This document shows, piece after piece, positions 27,691 through 36,987 of a stretch of 64,000 bases of DNA (position 1 is the stretch's first letter; each line of letters begins with the position of its first letter). The notes below the pieces were generated by a model. The model had not been told where the DNA came from and ran no database searches. It worked only from the letters and a program-made list of their open reading frames with translations. This stretch comes from Pseudomonas flavescens (GTDB lineage Bacteria; Pseudomonadota; Gammaproteobacteria; Pseudomonadales; Pseudomonadaceae): NCBI RefSeq assembly GCF_013408425.1, contig NZ_JACBYV010000001.1, forward strand, positions 1,984,001-2,048,000. Direction: 5' to 3'. The translations under genes and the position numbers were made by a program.

Positions 27691-27717
27691 ATATCGCAAA
27701 GGAGATGAGGTTCGGCA

Positions 27718-29712
27718 ATGCGAGGCACGACGGTACTTTACGGCCAGGTACTGATAGTTTTGGGCATCACCCTTTCGGGGGTGTGGATCGCAACCCAGTG
27801 GACGGCCTCCCAACTGGGTCACCAGCCACGCCTGGGATCGGCATGGTTCGAACTGGGTGAAACCCCCATCTACCATCCGTGGCGATTGCTGGAGTGGTGG
27901 TTCTTCTTTGATGCCTACGCGCCGGAAGTCTTCAATGCCGGCGGTGCCATAGCGGCCAGTAGCAGCTTGCTGGCTCTGGCCGTTGCCATCGTCATGGCCA
28001 TCTGGCGTGCGCGTCAGGCCGGTCGTGTCACCACCTACGGCACTGCCCGCTGGGCCGACGCGGATGAGGTGCGAGAGGCTGGGCTAAGACAGTCGGCCGG
28101 GGTATTCCTCGGGCTATTCGAGCAAACCTACTTGCGTCATGAAGGTCCTGAGCACGTCTTGGCTTTCGCCCCAACCCGCTCAGGTAAAGGCGTGGGACTG
28201 GTAGTTCCTACCCTGCTTTCCTGGCCGGCGTCCGCGGTCATCCACGATATCAAAGGCGAGAACTGGAGTCTGACTGCAGGGTGGCGTTCACGCTTTTCGC
28301 ACTGCCTGCTATTCAACCCAACAGATCCGGCATCAGCCGCCTACAACCCTCTCCTCGAAGTTCGTCGCGGTACCCACGAGGTGCGCGATGTGCAGAACAT
28401 TGCCGACGTACTGGTCGACCCTGAAGGTGCACTAGAACGCCGAAACCATTGGGAGAAAACCAGCCACGCGCTGCTGGTCGGCGCCATCTTGCACGTGCTC
28501 TACGCAGAGCAGGACAAGACACTCTGCGGCGTGGCCAACTTTCTTTCCGATCCTGCCTGTCCGTTCGAAGTGACCCTGCACAAGATGATGGTCACCCCGC
28601 ACCTGAAAAATGCACCACATCCGATCGTTGCGTCTGCAGCACGGGAGGTTCTGAACAAGAGTGAAAACGAGCGCTCAGGCGTACTGTCCACGGCGATGTC
28701 CTTTCTCGGTCTGTACCGAGACCCGACCGTTGCACAGGTCACGTCACGCTGCGATTGGCGGATCACAGATCTCATTTCCGCCGAGCACCCGGTGTCGCTG
28801 TATCTGGTCGTCCCCCCATCCGATATTAGCCGTACCAAGCCGCTCATACGCCTGCTCCTCAATCAGATCGGACGGCGACTGACCGAGTCGCTCGAAGCTA
28901 ATGACAGCCTCGCACGTCGGCACAAGCTGCTGCTCATGCTCGACGAGTTTCCGGCTCTGGGTCGCTTGGACTTCTTCGAATCTGCGCTCGCCTTCATGGC
29001 CGGATATGGGCTGCGTGCATTCCTGATTGCCCAGTCGCTCAACCAGATCGACAAGGCCTACGGCCAAAACCACTCGATTCTGGACAACTGCCATGTTCGG
29101 GTGACGTTTGCGACCAACGATGAGCGCACCGCAAAGCGCATTTCCGAAACCTTGGGTACCGCAACAGAGCTGCGCCTTCAACGCAACTACGCCGGCCACC
29201 GTCTAGCCCCCTGGCTGGGCCATTTGATGGTGTCCCGTCAGGAGACAGCCAGACCCTTGTTGACGCCTGGGGAAGTGATGCAGCTTCCAGCCGAAGAGTC
29301 CGTCGTGATGCTCGCAGGCCATGCGCCGATACGGGCCAAGAAGTTGCGCTACTTCACCGATGACAACTTTCAAACGCGCGTGCTGCCGGCACCTCAATTG
29401 GAGCCTGGACGATATGCCGATGCACCCACACCTCGTGCTGATGACTGGAGCAATTTGCAGCTGCCCGAGGCGCAAGAGGCCCAGCCGATCGGCGACTCGA
29501 CCCGCTTGGCGCCAGTCGGAGGCAGCCACCTGGATTACCAGCACGACCTGATCGAATCACGCCAGCTGCAGGCTTCGGCTGACGTCTCCAGTGATCTTTT
29601 CCTTCTCGATGAAGACGACATGCCTTGTGCATTCCCATGCCAGCCAGATCCTGACTTTCAACGTTCGGCAAGGCTGGCGGCCCTTGATCCTGACGATGGA
29701 GTTGCCTTATGA
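27718..29712 (+). CDS. traG: TraG/VirD4-type conjugative coupling protein
   Basis: A 664-residue hexameric ATPase that links the relaxosome to the mating channel at the inner membrane. Two N-terminal membrane segments (residues 8-25 and about 75-97) precede the Walker A motif APTRSGKGVG (151-160); Walker B is LLMLDEFPALG. The C-terminal tail is acidic and may contact relaxase. AAGGAGATGAGG precedes the ATG. It heads the tra/trb operon and overlaps the next gene by 4 bases. Length matches TraG of IncP and Tn4371-type elements. Confidence 0.95.
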   Translation: MRGTTVLYGQVLIVLGITLSGVWIATQWTASQLGHQPRLGSAWFELGETPIYHPWRLLEWWFFFDAYAPEVFNAGGAIAASSSLLALAVAIVMAIWRARQAGRVTTYGTARWADADEVREAGLRQSAGVFLGLFEQTYLRHEGPEHVLAFAPTRSGKGVGLVVPTLLSWPASAVIHDIKGENWSLTAGWRSRFSHCLLFNPTDPASAAYNPLLEVRRGTHEVRDVQNIADVLVDPEGALERRNHWEKTSHALLVGAILHVLYAEQDKTLCGVANFLSDPACPFEVTLHKMMVTPHLKNAPHPIVASAAREVLNKSENERSGVLSTAMSFLGLYRDPTVAQVTSRCDWRITDLISAEHPVSLYLVVPPSDISRTKPLIRLLLNQIGRRLTESLEANDSLARRHKLLLMLDEFPALGRLDFFESALAFMAGYGLRAFLIAQSLNQIDKAYGQNHSILDNCHVRVTFATNDERTAKRISETLGTATELRLQRNYAGHRLAPWLGHLMVSRQETARPLLTPGEVMQLPAEESVVMLAGHAPIRAKKLRYFTDDNFQTRVLPAPQLEPGRYADAPTPRADDWSNLQLPEAQEAQPIGDSTRLAPVGGSHLDYQHDLIESRQLQASADVSSDLFLLDEDDMPCAFPCQPDPDFQRSARLAALDPDDGVAL

Positions 29713-30146
29713 GTCGCGCCCGTTTGAACCTATTCATTCAGCCCGAGCATGCAAAACGCCTCAATGAACTCGCGATCAAAAAGGGCGTATCCAAGTCCTC
29801 GATCGTGGCCACTGCCCTCGCCTCCTGGCTTGCGCCCCAGGCTGGCGAGCAGCGTGACACGGCCATAGCCAAACGACTGGATCGTCTGTCACGACAATTC
29901 GAACGCCTGGAACGCGATCAGAACATTCTCGTTGAAACCATGGCGCTCTACATCCGCTACTACCTGACGGTCAGCACACCGGTGCCCGAGGCACACCTGG
30001 AGGCAGCACGTGCACAGGGCAAGCTGCGCTTCGCTCAGTTCGTAGAGCAACTGGGCCGTCACCTTCAGCGAGGCCGCAGTCTGGTCACAGACCTGCAAGC
30101 GGCTGAGCCTCAGAGCACTCATCACCATGGCGGTGATCATCAATGA
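29709..30146 (+). CDS. CopG-family ribbon-helix-helix protein of the tra operon
   Basis: A 145-residue protein. Residues 4-48 give the ribbon-helix-helix layout (RARLNLFIQPEHAKRLNELAI then VSKSSIVATALASWLA). A helical region with DRLSRQFERLERDQNIL follows and may be a coiled coil. ICEs of the Tn4371 type carry such a gene between traG and trbB. It is probably a local repressor or a relaxosome accessory. It overlaps traG and trbB by 4 bases at each end. A C-terminal histidine-rich tail (HHHGGDH) is a local oddity. Confidence 0.83.
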   Translation: MSRARLNLFIQPEHAKRLNELAIKKGVSKSSIVATALASWLAPQAGEQRDTAIAKRLDRLSRQFERLERDQNILVETMALYIRYYLTVSTPVPEAHLEAARAQGKLRFAQFVEQLGRHLQRGRSLVTDLQAAEPQSTHHHGGDHQ

Positions 30147-31150
30147 GCAGCGCCGCCTTCTCCGTAGCGGCTGCCGCTGAAGCCTCATTGGATCGCCGCA
30201 CCCGCATGCTGCGTACCGCGATGGGCCCGCTGATCGCTGCCGCACTCGACGACCCCGACGTGGTTGAAGTGATGCTCAATCCCGACGGGGTGCTCTGGTC
30301 AGATCGACTTACCGAAGGGCGCGTCCGTCTGGGCACCCTGCCCCCTGAGGATGGTGAACGGATCATTCGCTTGGTGGCTGCGCACGTTGGCGCCGAAGCA
30401 CACCGTACAAAGCCATTGCTCAGCGCTGAACTGCCAGAGACGGGTGAGCGATTCGAAGGCGTTCTCCCCCCCGTGGCAAGTGCCCCAACCTTCGCCTTGC
30501 GCAAACGCTCCTGCGGCGTCATCTCCCTGGGGCAGTACGTAGCTGATGGAATACTCAGTTGCGATCAAGCGCAGTACCTGCAGGCAGCGGTGCGCGACCG
30601 GCAAAACATTCTGGTCGCAGGTGGTACGGGTACCGGCAAGACGACGCTCGCCAACGCCCTGCTCGAGGAAGTTGTCAGCACCAATGATCGCGTCCTGGTG
30701 CTTGAAGACACCATCGAACTGCAGTGCCCAGTCCATGACCACGTTGCTCTGCGAACGAAACCCGGACTCGTTTCCATGGCGGATCTGGTGCGTAGCACGC
30801 TGCGCTTGCGACCTGACCGGGTCGTGGTGGGTGAGGTGCGCGGAGGTGAAGCGCTGGATCTGATAAAGGCCTGGGGAACTGGCCACCCGGGTGGTATCGC
30901 GACCATCCATGCCGGCTCTGCTCAAGGTGCCCTGCTTCGTCTCGAGCAACTGATTCTCGAGGTTGCGCTCACAGCGCCCCGCGCGTTGATCGCCGAGACG
31001 GTCAACCTGGTGGTTTTCCTGTCCGGCCGCGGGCGAAGCCGGCACGTCCAGCAGATTGCCCGTGTCATGGGACACGACAGCCACGGTTACCAGCTCGCGT
31101 CCATCGACACCCTACTTCGTACCCGTGATAGCCAGGGAGAACGGTCATGA
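30143..31150 (+). CDS. trbB: TrbB conjugal transfer ATPase (VirB11 family)
   Basis: The 335-residue secretion ATPase powers pilus assembly and substrate transfer at the inner membrane. Walker A is VAGGTGTGKTT, residues about 158-168. LVLEDTIELQ carries the Asp box, and RTKPGLVSMADLVRSTLRLRP with GEVRGGEALDLIKAW is the VirB11 core. The family length is normal. The gene overlaps copG and trbC by 4 bases each. In IncP elements TrbB works with TrbE to assemble the mating channel. Confidence 0.95.
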   Translation: MSSAAFSVAAAAEASLDRRTRMLRTAMGPLIAAALDDPDVVEVMLNPDGVLWSDRLTEGRVRLGTLPPEDGERIIRLVAAHVGAEAHRTKPLLSAELPETGERFEGVLPPVASAPTFALRKRSCGVISLGQYVADGILSCDQAQYLQAAVRDRQNILVAGGTGTGKTTLANALLEEVVSTNDRVLVLEDTIELQCPVHDHVALRTKPGLVSMADLVRSTLRLRPDRVVVGEVRGGEALDLIKAWGTGHPGGIATIHAGSAQGALLRLEQLILEVALTAPRALIAETVNLVVFLSGRGRSRHVQQIARVMGHDSHGYQLASIDTLLRTRDSQGERS

Positions 31151-31479
31151 CACGTCTCTTCGCGCATGCTCGCCAGCGCATCTTTCACGCCTTGCTGGGA
31201 GCCATGATCCACCTCAGCCTGCCAGCAATAGCCCTTGCTGCCGGGTCAGGCATGCCGTGGGAAGGGCCGCTGCAGTCAATCCTCGATTCGGTACAGGGGC
31301 CTGTCGCGCGAATCATCGCGGTGATCATCATCATCGCCACGGGGCTAGCCCTTGCGTTCGGCGATACCAGCGGCGGGTTTCGCAAACTGATCCAGATCGT
31401 TTTCGGCCTCTCGATCGCCTTCGCGGCTTCGTCGTTCTTTCTCAGCTTCTTCAGCTTTGCAGGGGGAGCGACGGTATGA
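31147..31479 (+). CDS. trbC: TrbC conjugative pilin (VirB2 family)
   Basis: A 110-residue pilin precursor. An N-terminal signal-like segment ends at LPAIALAA, and two membrane helices follow (IIAVIIIIATGLALAFG and the LIQIVFGLSIAFAASSFFLSFFSF stretch). In IncP plasmids TrbC is shortened and cyclised by TraF, and the TraF gene of this element is at 302. Overlaps of 4 bases join it to trbB and trbD. Confidence 0.92.
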   Translation: MTRLFAHARQRIFHALLGAMIHLSLPAIALAAGSGMPWEGPLQSILDSVQGPVARIIAVIIIIATGLALAFGDTSGGFRKLIQIVFGLSIAFAASSFFLSFFSFAGGATV

Positions 31480-31742
31480 ACGGTGAACGCATGACCGGCT
31501 TCGAAGTGCCGCTGCACCGCTCGCTGTCCGAGCCAATCCTGCTCGGCGGCGCACCACGCAATGTCGCGATCCTCAACGGCACACTAGCAGCGGTGGTAGG
31601 CCTGGGCCTTCAGCTATGGATTCCTGGCTTGGTGCTATGGGTCGTCAGCCATTCGCTTGCGGTCTGGGGCGCGCGGCTGGATCCCCAGTTTCTGCCGGTC
31701 TTCGCAAGGCACATCAAGCAGCGCGCGTTGCTGGACGTGTGA
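31476..31742 (+). CDS. trbD: TrbD conjugal transfer protein (VirB3 family)
   Basis: An 88-residue protein with the VirB3 layout: a short soluble start (FEVPLHRSLSEPILLGGAPR), then two close membrane helices. The open frame extends upstream into trbC, but ATG 31476 gives ATGA coupling to the trbC stop and the family length. VirB3 proteins sit in the inner membrane with VirB4, here TrbE, whose gene follows after 10 bases. Confidence 0.92.
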   Translation: MNGERMTGFEVPLHRSLSEPILLGGAPRNVAILNGTLAAVVGLGLQLWIPGLVLWVVSHSLAVWGARLDPQFLPVFARHIKQRALLDV

Positions 31743-31752
31743 GTGCAAGACG

Positions 31753-34182
31753 ATGATGAATCTCTCCGAATTCCAGCGCCGCCCCGCCCAACTTGCGGAC
31801 TGGTTACCTTGGGCAGGACTCATAGCCCCTGGCGTCGTATTGAACAAGGACGGCGCGTTTCAACGCACCCTACGTTTTCGTGGCCCCGATATGGACAGCG
31901 CTACACAGGGTGAGCTGCTGGCCCTTTCAGCTCGACTGAACAATGCATTGCGCCGGCTTGGATCAGGCTGGGCGCTGTTCATCGACGCTGAGCGACTCGC
32001 GGCGAGCGATTACCCACAGAGCGCGTTCCCCGATGCCCTGTCCTGGCTGGTTGACCACGAGCGCCGGGCAGCATTCGAAGCACAAGGCAGCCACTTCGAA
32101 AGCGCCTATCACCTGACGCTGCTGTATTTGGCGCCGGAAGAAACGCACTCGCGCGCGGCTGGCTTGTTGTTCGAACGGCAGACTCAGCAGCGTGTTGACT
32201 GGCGCGAACAGCTGGCAGGTTTCATCGCCGAGAGCGATCGCTTCTTCGATTTGCTGGACGGCGTGATGCCGGAACTCGCCTGGCTCAGTGACAGCCAGAC
32301 ATTGACTTATCTGCATACGACCATTTCGACACATCGCCAACAACTGGCGGTTCCCGACGTCCCGTTCCACCTTGATGCCTTACTGGCCGACAGCCCCCTG
32401 ACCACAGGCCTCCAGCCGCGGTTGGGCGATCAGCATCTGCGCGTACTGTCTGTACGCGGTTTTCCATCGACGACCTGGCCTGGGGTGCTCGACGAGTTGA
32501 ACCGCCTGGGTTTCGCCTATCGATGGGCGACCCGCTTCATCTGTTTGGAAAAGGATGAGGCCGAACGGGAGCTGGTTCGTCTGCGCCGCCAGTGGTTCGC
32601 CAAACGCAAAGGGGTCTTGGCGCTGCTGCGTGAAGCCATCTTTCAGCAGGAGAGTCCTCTGGTCGATAACGACGCGGCCAACAAGGCAGGCGATGCTGAC
32701 GCAGCCTTGCAGGAACTTGGGGAAGACCATGTCGCGTTCGGCTACGTCACCACCACCGTAACGGTCATGGACGAGGACGCTCAGCTCGCGGATCAAAAGC
32801 TACGGCTGGTCGAGCGCGTGATTCAGGGTCGCGGCTTCGTGACCATTGCCGAGAGCCTCAATTCGGTTGAGGCCTGGCTGTCATCGATACCCGGCAACGC
32901 CTACGCCAATGTCCGGCAACCGCTGATTTCAACGTTGAATCTGGCACACCTGATGCCGGTCTCGGCAGTCTGGGCCGGACCGGTACGTAATGAGCATCTG
33001 GATGGGCCGCCACTGATGATCACCCGCACCGCTGGTGCGACGCCCTTCAGGTTGGTAAATCATGTCGGTGATGTGGGCCATACGTTGGTCGTGGGCCCCA
33101 CCGGCATGGGCAAGTCGGTGCTGTTGGCCACGCTCGCCCTGCAGTTCCGTCGATACGCAGGCTCGCAACTCTTGATGTTCGACATGGGCCGCTCCCTGCG
33201 AGCGGCCGTACTGGGCATGGGGGGTGAGCACTACGCGCTGAGCAACGATGCAGGCCTGGCCTTCCAGCCTCTGGCGCATATAGATCAGGCCGGACACCGG
33301 GCCTGGGCCGCCGAATGGCTGGCAGCGCGATTTCTCAAAGAAGGCGTCGCCATCAATCCAGAGCAGAAGTCAGCGCTCTGGACAGCGCTGGACAGCTTGG
33401 CCGGCGCGCCTGAGGCCCAACGCACGCTGACTGGTCTGTCTGTATTGCTGCAAGACAACAATCTGCGCCAAGCCCTGCAGCCGTACGTCCTTGGCGGAGC
33501 CCACGGCCAGCTACTGGACGCGGATAGTGATCGTCTCGGCTGCGCCGATGTGCAGTGCTTTGAGATGGAGGAACTGATGCACAGCGAGGCGGCGGTGGCC
33601 GCTGTGCTGAGCTATCTATTCAAGCGGTTCGAGCATCGATTCGACGGCTCGCCAACGCTTCTGATCCTCGACGAAGCCTGGTTGTTTCTTGATGAGCCAC
33701 TGTTCGCCGCGCGCATTCGTGAGTGGCTCAAGACCCTGCGCAAGAAGAACGTCTCGGTGATCTTCGCGACACAGTCGCTCGCGGATATCAAGGACTCCAC
33801 TATCGCGACAGCAATCATCGAGAGCTGTGCCAGCCGCATCTTCTTACCGAATCCCCAGGCTCGAGAGCCTCAGATCCGCACCATCTACCAGGGCTTCGGA
33901 CTTAACGAGCGGCAGATCGACATCGTTGCCGAGGCAACTCCCAAACGTGAGTACTACTACCAGTCCCGCCTGGGCAATCGCTTGTTCGATCTGGATCTGG
34001 GCCCCTTAGCGCTGGCCTTCGCTGCCTCTGCCAGCCCGGCACAGCAACGTGAAATGGATCGGATCCAGCAGGACGCCCAGTCCCCGGACTTCGCTGAAGC
34101 ATGGCTTCGGCATTGCGGCCTGGATTGGGCCGGCGACTTGTTCGCTCATCATTCCCAAGTAAGCACGGAGTACACGTCATGA
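31753..34182 (+). CDS. trbE: TrbE conjugal transfer ATPase (VirB4 family)
   Basis: The 809-residue ATPase energises pilus biogenesis. Walker A is VVGPTGMGKSVLLA (residues 448-455 cover GPTGMGKS), Walker B is LLILDEAWLFL and the family motif ATQSLADI follows. The N-terminal half is the CagE/TrbE domain. ATG 31753 (or 31756) was chosen over an in-frame start at 31657 within trbD. The gene overlaps trbJ by 4 bases. Full length, no frameshift. Confidence 0.95.
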   Translation: MMNLSEFQRRPAQLADWLPWAGLIAPGVVLNKDGAFQRTLRFRGPDMDSATQGELLALSARLNNALRRLGSGWALFIDAERLAASDYPQSAFPDALSWLVDHERRAAFEAQGSHFESAYHLTLLYLAPEETHSRAAGLLFERQTQQRVDWREQLAGFIAESDRFFDLLDGVMPELAWLSDSQTLTYLHTTISTHRQQLAVPDVPFHLDALLADSPLTTGLQPRLGDQHLRVLSVRGFPSTTWPGVLDELNRLGFAYRWATRFICLEKDEAERELVRLRRQWFAKRKGVLALLREAIFQQESPLVDNDAANKAGDADAALQELGEDHVAFGYVTTTVTVMDEDAQLADQKLRLVERVIQGRGFVTIAESLNSVEAWLSSIPGNAYANVRQPLISTLNLAHLMPVSAVWAGPVRNEHLDGPPLMITRTAGATPFRLVNHVGDVGHTLVVGPTGMGKSVLLATLALQFRRYAGSQLLMFDMGRSLRAAVLGMGGEHYALSNDAGLAFQPLAHIDQAGHRAWAAEWLAARFLKEGVAINPEQKSALWTALDSLAGAPEAQRTLTGLSVLLQDNNLRQALQPYVLGGAHGQLLDADSDRLGCADVQCFEMEELMHSEAAVAAVLSYLFKRFEHRFDGSPTLLILDEAWLFLDEPLFAARIREWLKTLRKKNVSVIFATQSLADIKDSTIATAIIESCASRIFLPNPQAREPQIRTIYQGFGLNERQIDIVAEATPKREYYYQSRLGNRLFDLDLGPLALAFAASASPAQQREMDRIQQDAQSPDFAEAWLRHCGLDWAGDLFAHHSQVSTEYTS

Positions 34183-34913
34183 GATGCCTAACCCGCCGTT
34201 TTCAACGCGCCGCTCTGCTGGTGACTGCCCTGCTCGGCTCAGTGTCGAGCCAGGCCATGACAGTGGTCGATCCTGCCAACCTGATTCAAAACACACTCAC
34301 TGCAGTGCGCACGCTGGAGATGATCAACAACCAGATCAGCGAGTTGCAGAATCAGTCCCAGATGCTCAAGAACCAGGCCCGCAATCTGTCACGCCTCGAT
34401 TACAACGCGATGGATCAGTTGGCTGCGAGCTTGGCCAACACCGAGCGCCTGATCAGCCAGGCACAGGGGCTGGCGTATGAAATTAAACGCCTGGATCAGG
34501 AGTTCTCGCGCCTCTACCCAAACCAGTACTCAGCCGACACCAGCAGTGAAGAGCTTGCCCTTGAAACGAGAGAGCGCTGGAAGAAGGGGCTCGACAGTCT
34601 TCAGACCGCGATGCGCGTGCAGGCGCAGGTGCGGCAAAATCTTGGGCAGGATGAAGCCACTCTCGCCAATCTCGTGAATCAGAGCCAATCCGCCGAAGGA
34701 GCGCTGCAAGCTTCTCAGGCGACCAACCAGTTGCTGGCCCTGCAGGCCAAGCAGTCCATTCAGTCCCAGCAGCTGCAGATCACCCAGAACCGGGCTGTTG
34801 CCACCGAGCTTGCACGTCAGGCCGCCGCGCAAGAGAAAGCACGCGAGCTAAGCCGCCGGTTCATGGGGAGCGGGACGCCCTATACCCCTCACCCCGTCCA
34901 GTTCTACCGGTAG
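34179..34913 (+). CDS. trbJ: TrbJ conjugal transfer protein (VirB5-like)
   Basis: A 244-residue exported protein. A signal peptide (about residues 1-26, ending SSQA) is followed by a helical, Gln-rich body (EMINNQISELQNQSQMLKNQ) likely to form coiled coils. In Trb/VirB systems this subunit is a minor pilus tip component and affects recipient contact. In IncP plasmids TrbJ acts with TrbK in entry exclusion. I use the start 34179 (ATGA overlap with trbE) rather than the long frame from 34101. Confidence 0.9.
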   Translation: MRCLTRRFQRAALLVTALLGSVSSQAMTVVDPANLIQNTLTAVRTLEMINNQISELQNQSQMLKNQARNLSRLDYNAMDQLAASLANTERLISQAQGLAYEIKRLDQEFSRLYPNQYSADTSSEELALETRERWKKGLDSLQTAMRVQAQVRQNLGQDEATLANLVNQSQSAEGALQASQATNQLLALQAKQSIQSQQLQITQNRAVATELARQAAAQEKARELSRRFMGSGTPYTPHPVQFYR

Positions 34914-34924
34914 CGAGCTGCGTT

Positions 34925-35110
34925 ATGAAGGCCCCTACGCTGCTGCTGTATCTGGTCGCTTTGACAGCGTGTAGGTACGACCACTCGCCGACTGCAAAGC
35001 CTGAGGATCCCGTGGATCGTTTCTACTGCGGCTGCGCCCCGGACGGCGAGTTCCTGGATGCAAGCGAGCTGCCGGACATTCCACCGAGCTTCGATGAGGT
35101 CGTGCCATGA
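34925..35110 (+). CDS. trbK: TrbK-like entry-exclusion lipoprotein, putative
   Basis: A 61-residue protein with a canonical lipobox, LTAC with Cys16, after a short hydrophobic segment. The mature part is acidic (PVDRFYCGCAPDGEFLDASELP) and has two more cysteines. It stands between trbJ and trbL, the place of trbK in IncP systems, where the lipoprotein in the recipient's inner membrane blocks entry of the same element. Sequence likeness to TrbK is weak, so the name rests on position, size and lipobox. Confidence 0.65.
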   Translation: MKAPTLLLYLVALTACRYDHSPTAKPEDPVDRFYCGCAPDGEFLDASELPDIPPSFDEVVP

Positions 35111-36267
35111 ATGACGTCAGCGTGATTGACCGATTTCTCGACGTGTTCGCTCAGTACATCGACTCGGGCTTCGGCCTGCTCGGTGATGAGGTCGCATTTC
35201 TTACGCTGACCCTCGTGGCGATCGACATGACGCTGGCGGGACTGTTCTGGGCCATGGGCGGTGAAGACGTAAGCGCCAAATTGATCCGCAAGACGCTCTA
35301 CGTGGGCGCCTTCGCCTTCATCATCGGCAACTTCAATGCCCTGGCGAAAATCGTCTTCAACTCCTTTGCGGGACTGGGCCTTCTTGCCTCAGGGTCTGCG
35401 CTGAGCCAAGACGAGTTCCTGCAACCGGGGCGGCTGGCAGCGACTGGCGTTGAAGCCGGAGCACCGCTGCTGGAGGAGATCAGCCGACTGAGCGGCTTCC
35501 CGGAAGTGTTCAGCAATATCCACAGCATCCTGGTGCTGTTCCTGGCGTGGCTGGTGGTCATCATCAGCTTCTTCTTTCTGGCCATTCAGCTGTTCGTCAC
35601 GCTGATCGAGTTCAAGCTGACCACCCTCGCCGGCTTTGTTCTGGTGCCATTCGCTCTGTGGAACAAGACGGCATTTCTTGCTGAGAAGGTGCTCGGCAAC
35701 GTAGTCGCCTCCGGCATCAAGGTTCTTGTGCTGGCGGTGATCGTCGGGATCGGTACCGGGTTATTTGCCGAATTTCAGGCTGTCCCCGATGAACCCTCCA
35801 TCGATAACGCGTTGGTGGTCATGCTCGCTTCGCTTGCGTTGTTCGGCCTGGGTATTTTCGGACCAGGGATTGCCACGGGATTGGTCTCCGGTGCACCACA
35901 ACTGAGCGCTGGTTCGGTCGCCGGTACCGCACTCGGAGCAGCAGGGATGGCAGCAGGCGCAGCAGCTGTGGCGTCCAGTGTGGGCGGCGCTGTTATGGCA
36001 GGCGCTCGAATGACTTCGGGAGCAGGCCGCCAGGCGATGGGGGCTTCGAATTCCCTCACGGGGGCTTCTGCTAGCTCATCGGCGGCGCAGTTGAGTGCTG
36101 GTTCCAATTTATCGACAGCTACTACCACTCAGCCTGACTGGGCCAGGCGCCTGCAACGCCGGCAGCAGCTTTCACAGGCAGCTACCACCGTTGCCCACAC
36201 CCTGCGTGGCGGCGACGGCGGTGGCTCATCATCGGGTCCGGTTGTACGCGACCCATCGAATTCGTGA
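35107..36267 (+). CDS. trbL: TrbL conjugal transfer channel protein (VirB6 family)
   Basis: A 386-residue polytopic inner-membrane protein. At least five or six hydrophobic segments are visible (for example AFLTLTLVAIDMTLAGLFWAM and FLAWLVVIISFFFLAIQLFV). The C-terminal third is low-complexity, rich in Ala, Gly and Ser, which is typical of TrbL. VirB6/TrbL forms part of the inner channel. ATGA coupling with trbK; trbF follows after 12 bases. Confidence 0.92.
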   Translation: MNDVSVIDRFLDVFAQYIDSGFGLLGDEVAFLTLTLVAIDMTLAGLFWAMGGEDVSAKLIRKTLYVGAFAFIIGNFNALAKIVFNSFAGLGLLASGSALSQDEFLQPGRLAATGVEAGAPLLEEISRLSGFPEVFSNIHSILVLFLAWLVVIISFFFLAIQLFVTLIEFKLTTLAGFVLVPFALWNKTAFLAEKVLGNVVASGIKVLVLAVIVGIGTGLFAEFQAVPDEPSIDNALVVMLASLALFGLGIFGPGIATGLVSGAPQLSAGSVAGTALGAAGMAAGAAAVASSVGGAVMAGARMTSGAGRQAMGASNSLTGASASSSAAQLSAGSNLSTATTTQPDWARRLQRRQQLSQAATTVAHTLRGGDGGGSSSGPVVRDPSNS

Positions 36268-36279
36268 AGGAGGACACGG

Positions 36280-36987
36280 ATGCGATTCAAACGTCCAGGG
36301 GTTCGCTACAGCGACACCCCAATACCCGTAACCCCTTACCAGAGAGCCGGACAAGCCTGGGATCTGCGTATGGGTAGCAGCCTGGCGCAGGCCCGGAATT
36401 GGCGCCTCATGGCATTCGGCTGCCTGAGCTTGTCGTTGGTGATGGCGTCAGGACTCGTCTGGCTTTCCCTGCAGTCGCGGGTGACACCCTACGTCGTGGA
36501 AGTCGACACGCTCGGGCAGGTACGCGCTGTTGGTGAAGCCACCAGTCCCTACCAGCCCCAGGACGCCCAGATTGCCCATCATCTGGCGCGGTTTATCGGA
36601 CTGGTCCGCTCTCTTTCCATCGACCCGGTGGTCGTGCGGCAAAACTGGCTGGAGGCCTATCACTTCACCACCGACCGAGGCGCTGCAACCCTCAATGACT
36701 ATGCCCGAAGCAACGATCCATTCACGCGGGTCGGCAAGGAATCGGTAGCCGTCGAAGTGACCAGCGTCGTGCGTGCCAGCGATGAAACGTTCCAGGTGCG
36801 CTGGGTCGAACGCCGCTACGTGAATGGGGCCCCGGCCGGGTCAGAACGCTGGACGGCAATGATTTCGCTGGTGCTGCAGCATCCCCGCACGGAGGAAAAA
36901 CTGCGGCGTAACCCGCTGGGCATTTATGTAAACGGGCTGTCTTGGAGCCGAGAACTGGACACCTCGGAAGGAGTGAAGAAACCATGA
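36280..36987 (+). CDS. trbF: TrbF conjugal transfer protein (VirB8 family)
   Basis: A 235-residue bitopic protein. One membrane helix (about 45-65, LMAFGCLSLSLVMASGLVWL) precedes a periplasmic VirB8 domain (TPYVVEVDTLGQVR, AYHFTTDRGAATLNDYAR, YVNGLSWSREL). It nucleates the channel between membranes. AGGAGG precedes the ATG, one of the few independent ribosome-binding sites in the operon. Overlaps trbG by 4 bases. Confidence 0.94.
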   Translation: MRFKRPGVRYSDTPIPVTPYQRAGQAWDLRMGSSLAQARNWRLMAFGCLSLSLVMASGLVWLSLQSRVTPYVVEVDTLGQVRAVGEATSPYQPQDAQIAHHLARFIGLVRSLSIDPVVVRQNWLEAYHFTTDRGAATLNDYARSNDPFTRVGKESVAVEVTSVVRASDETFQVRWVERRYVNGAPAGSERWTAMISLVLQHPRTEEKLRRNPLGIYVNGLSWSRELDTSEGVKKP

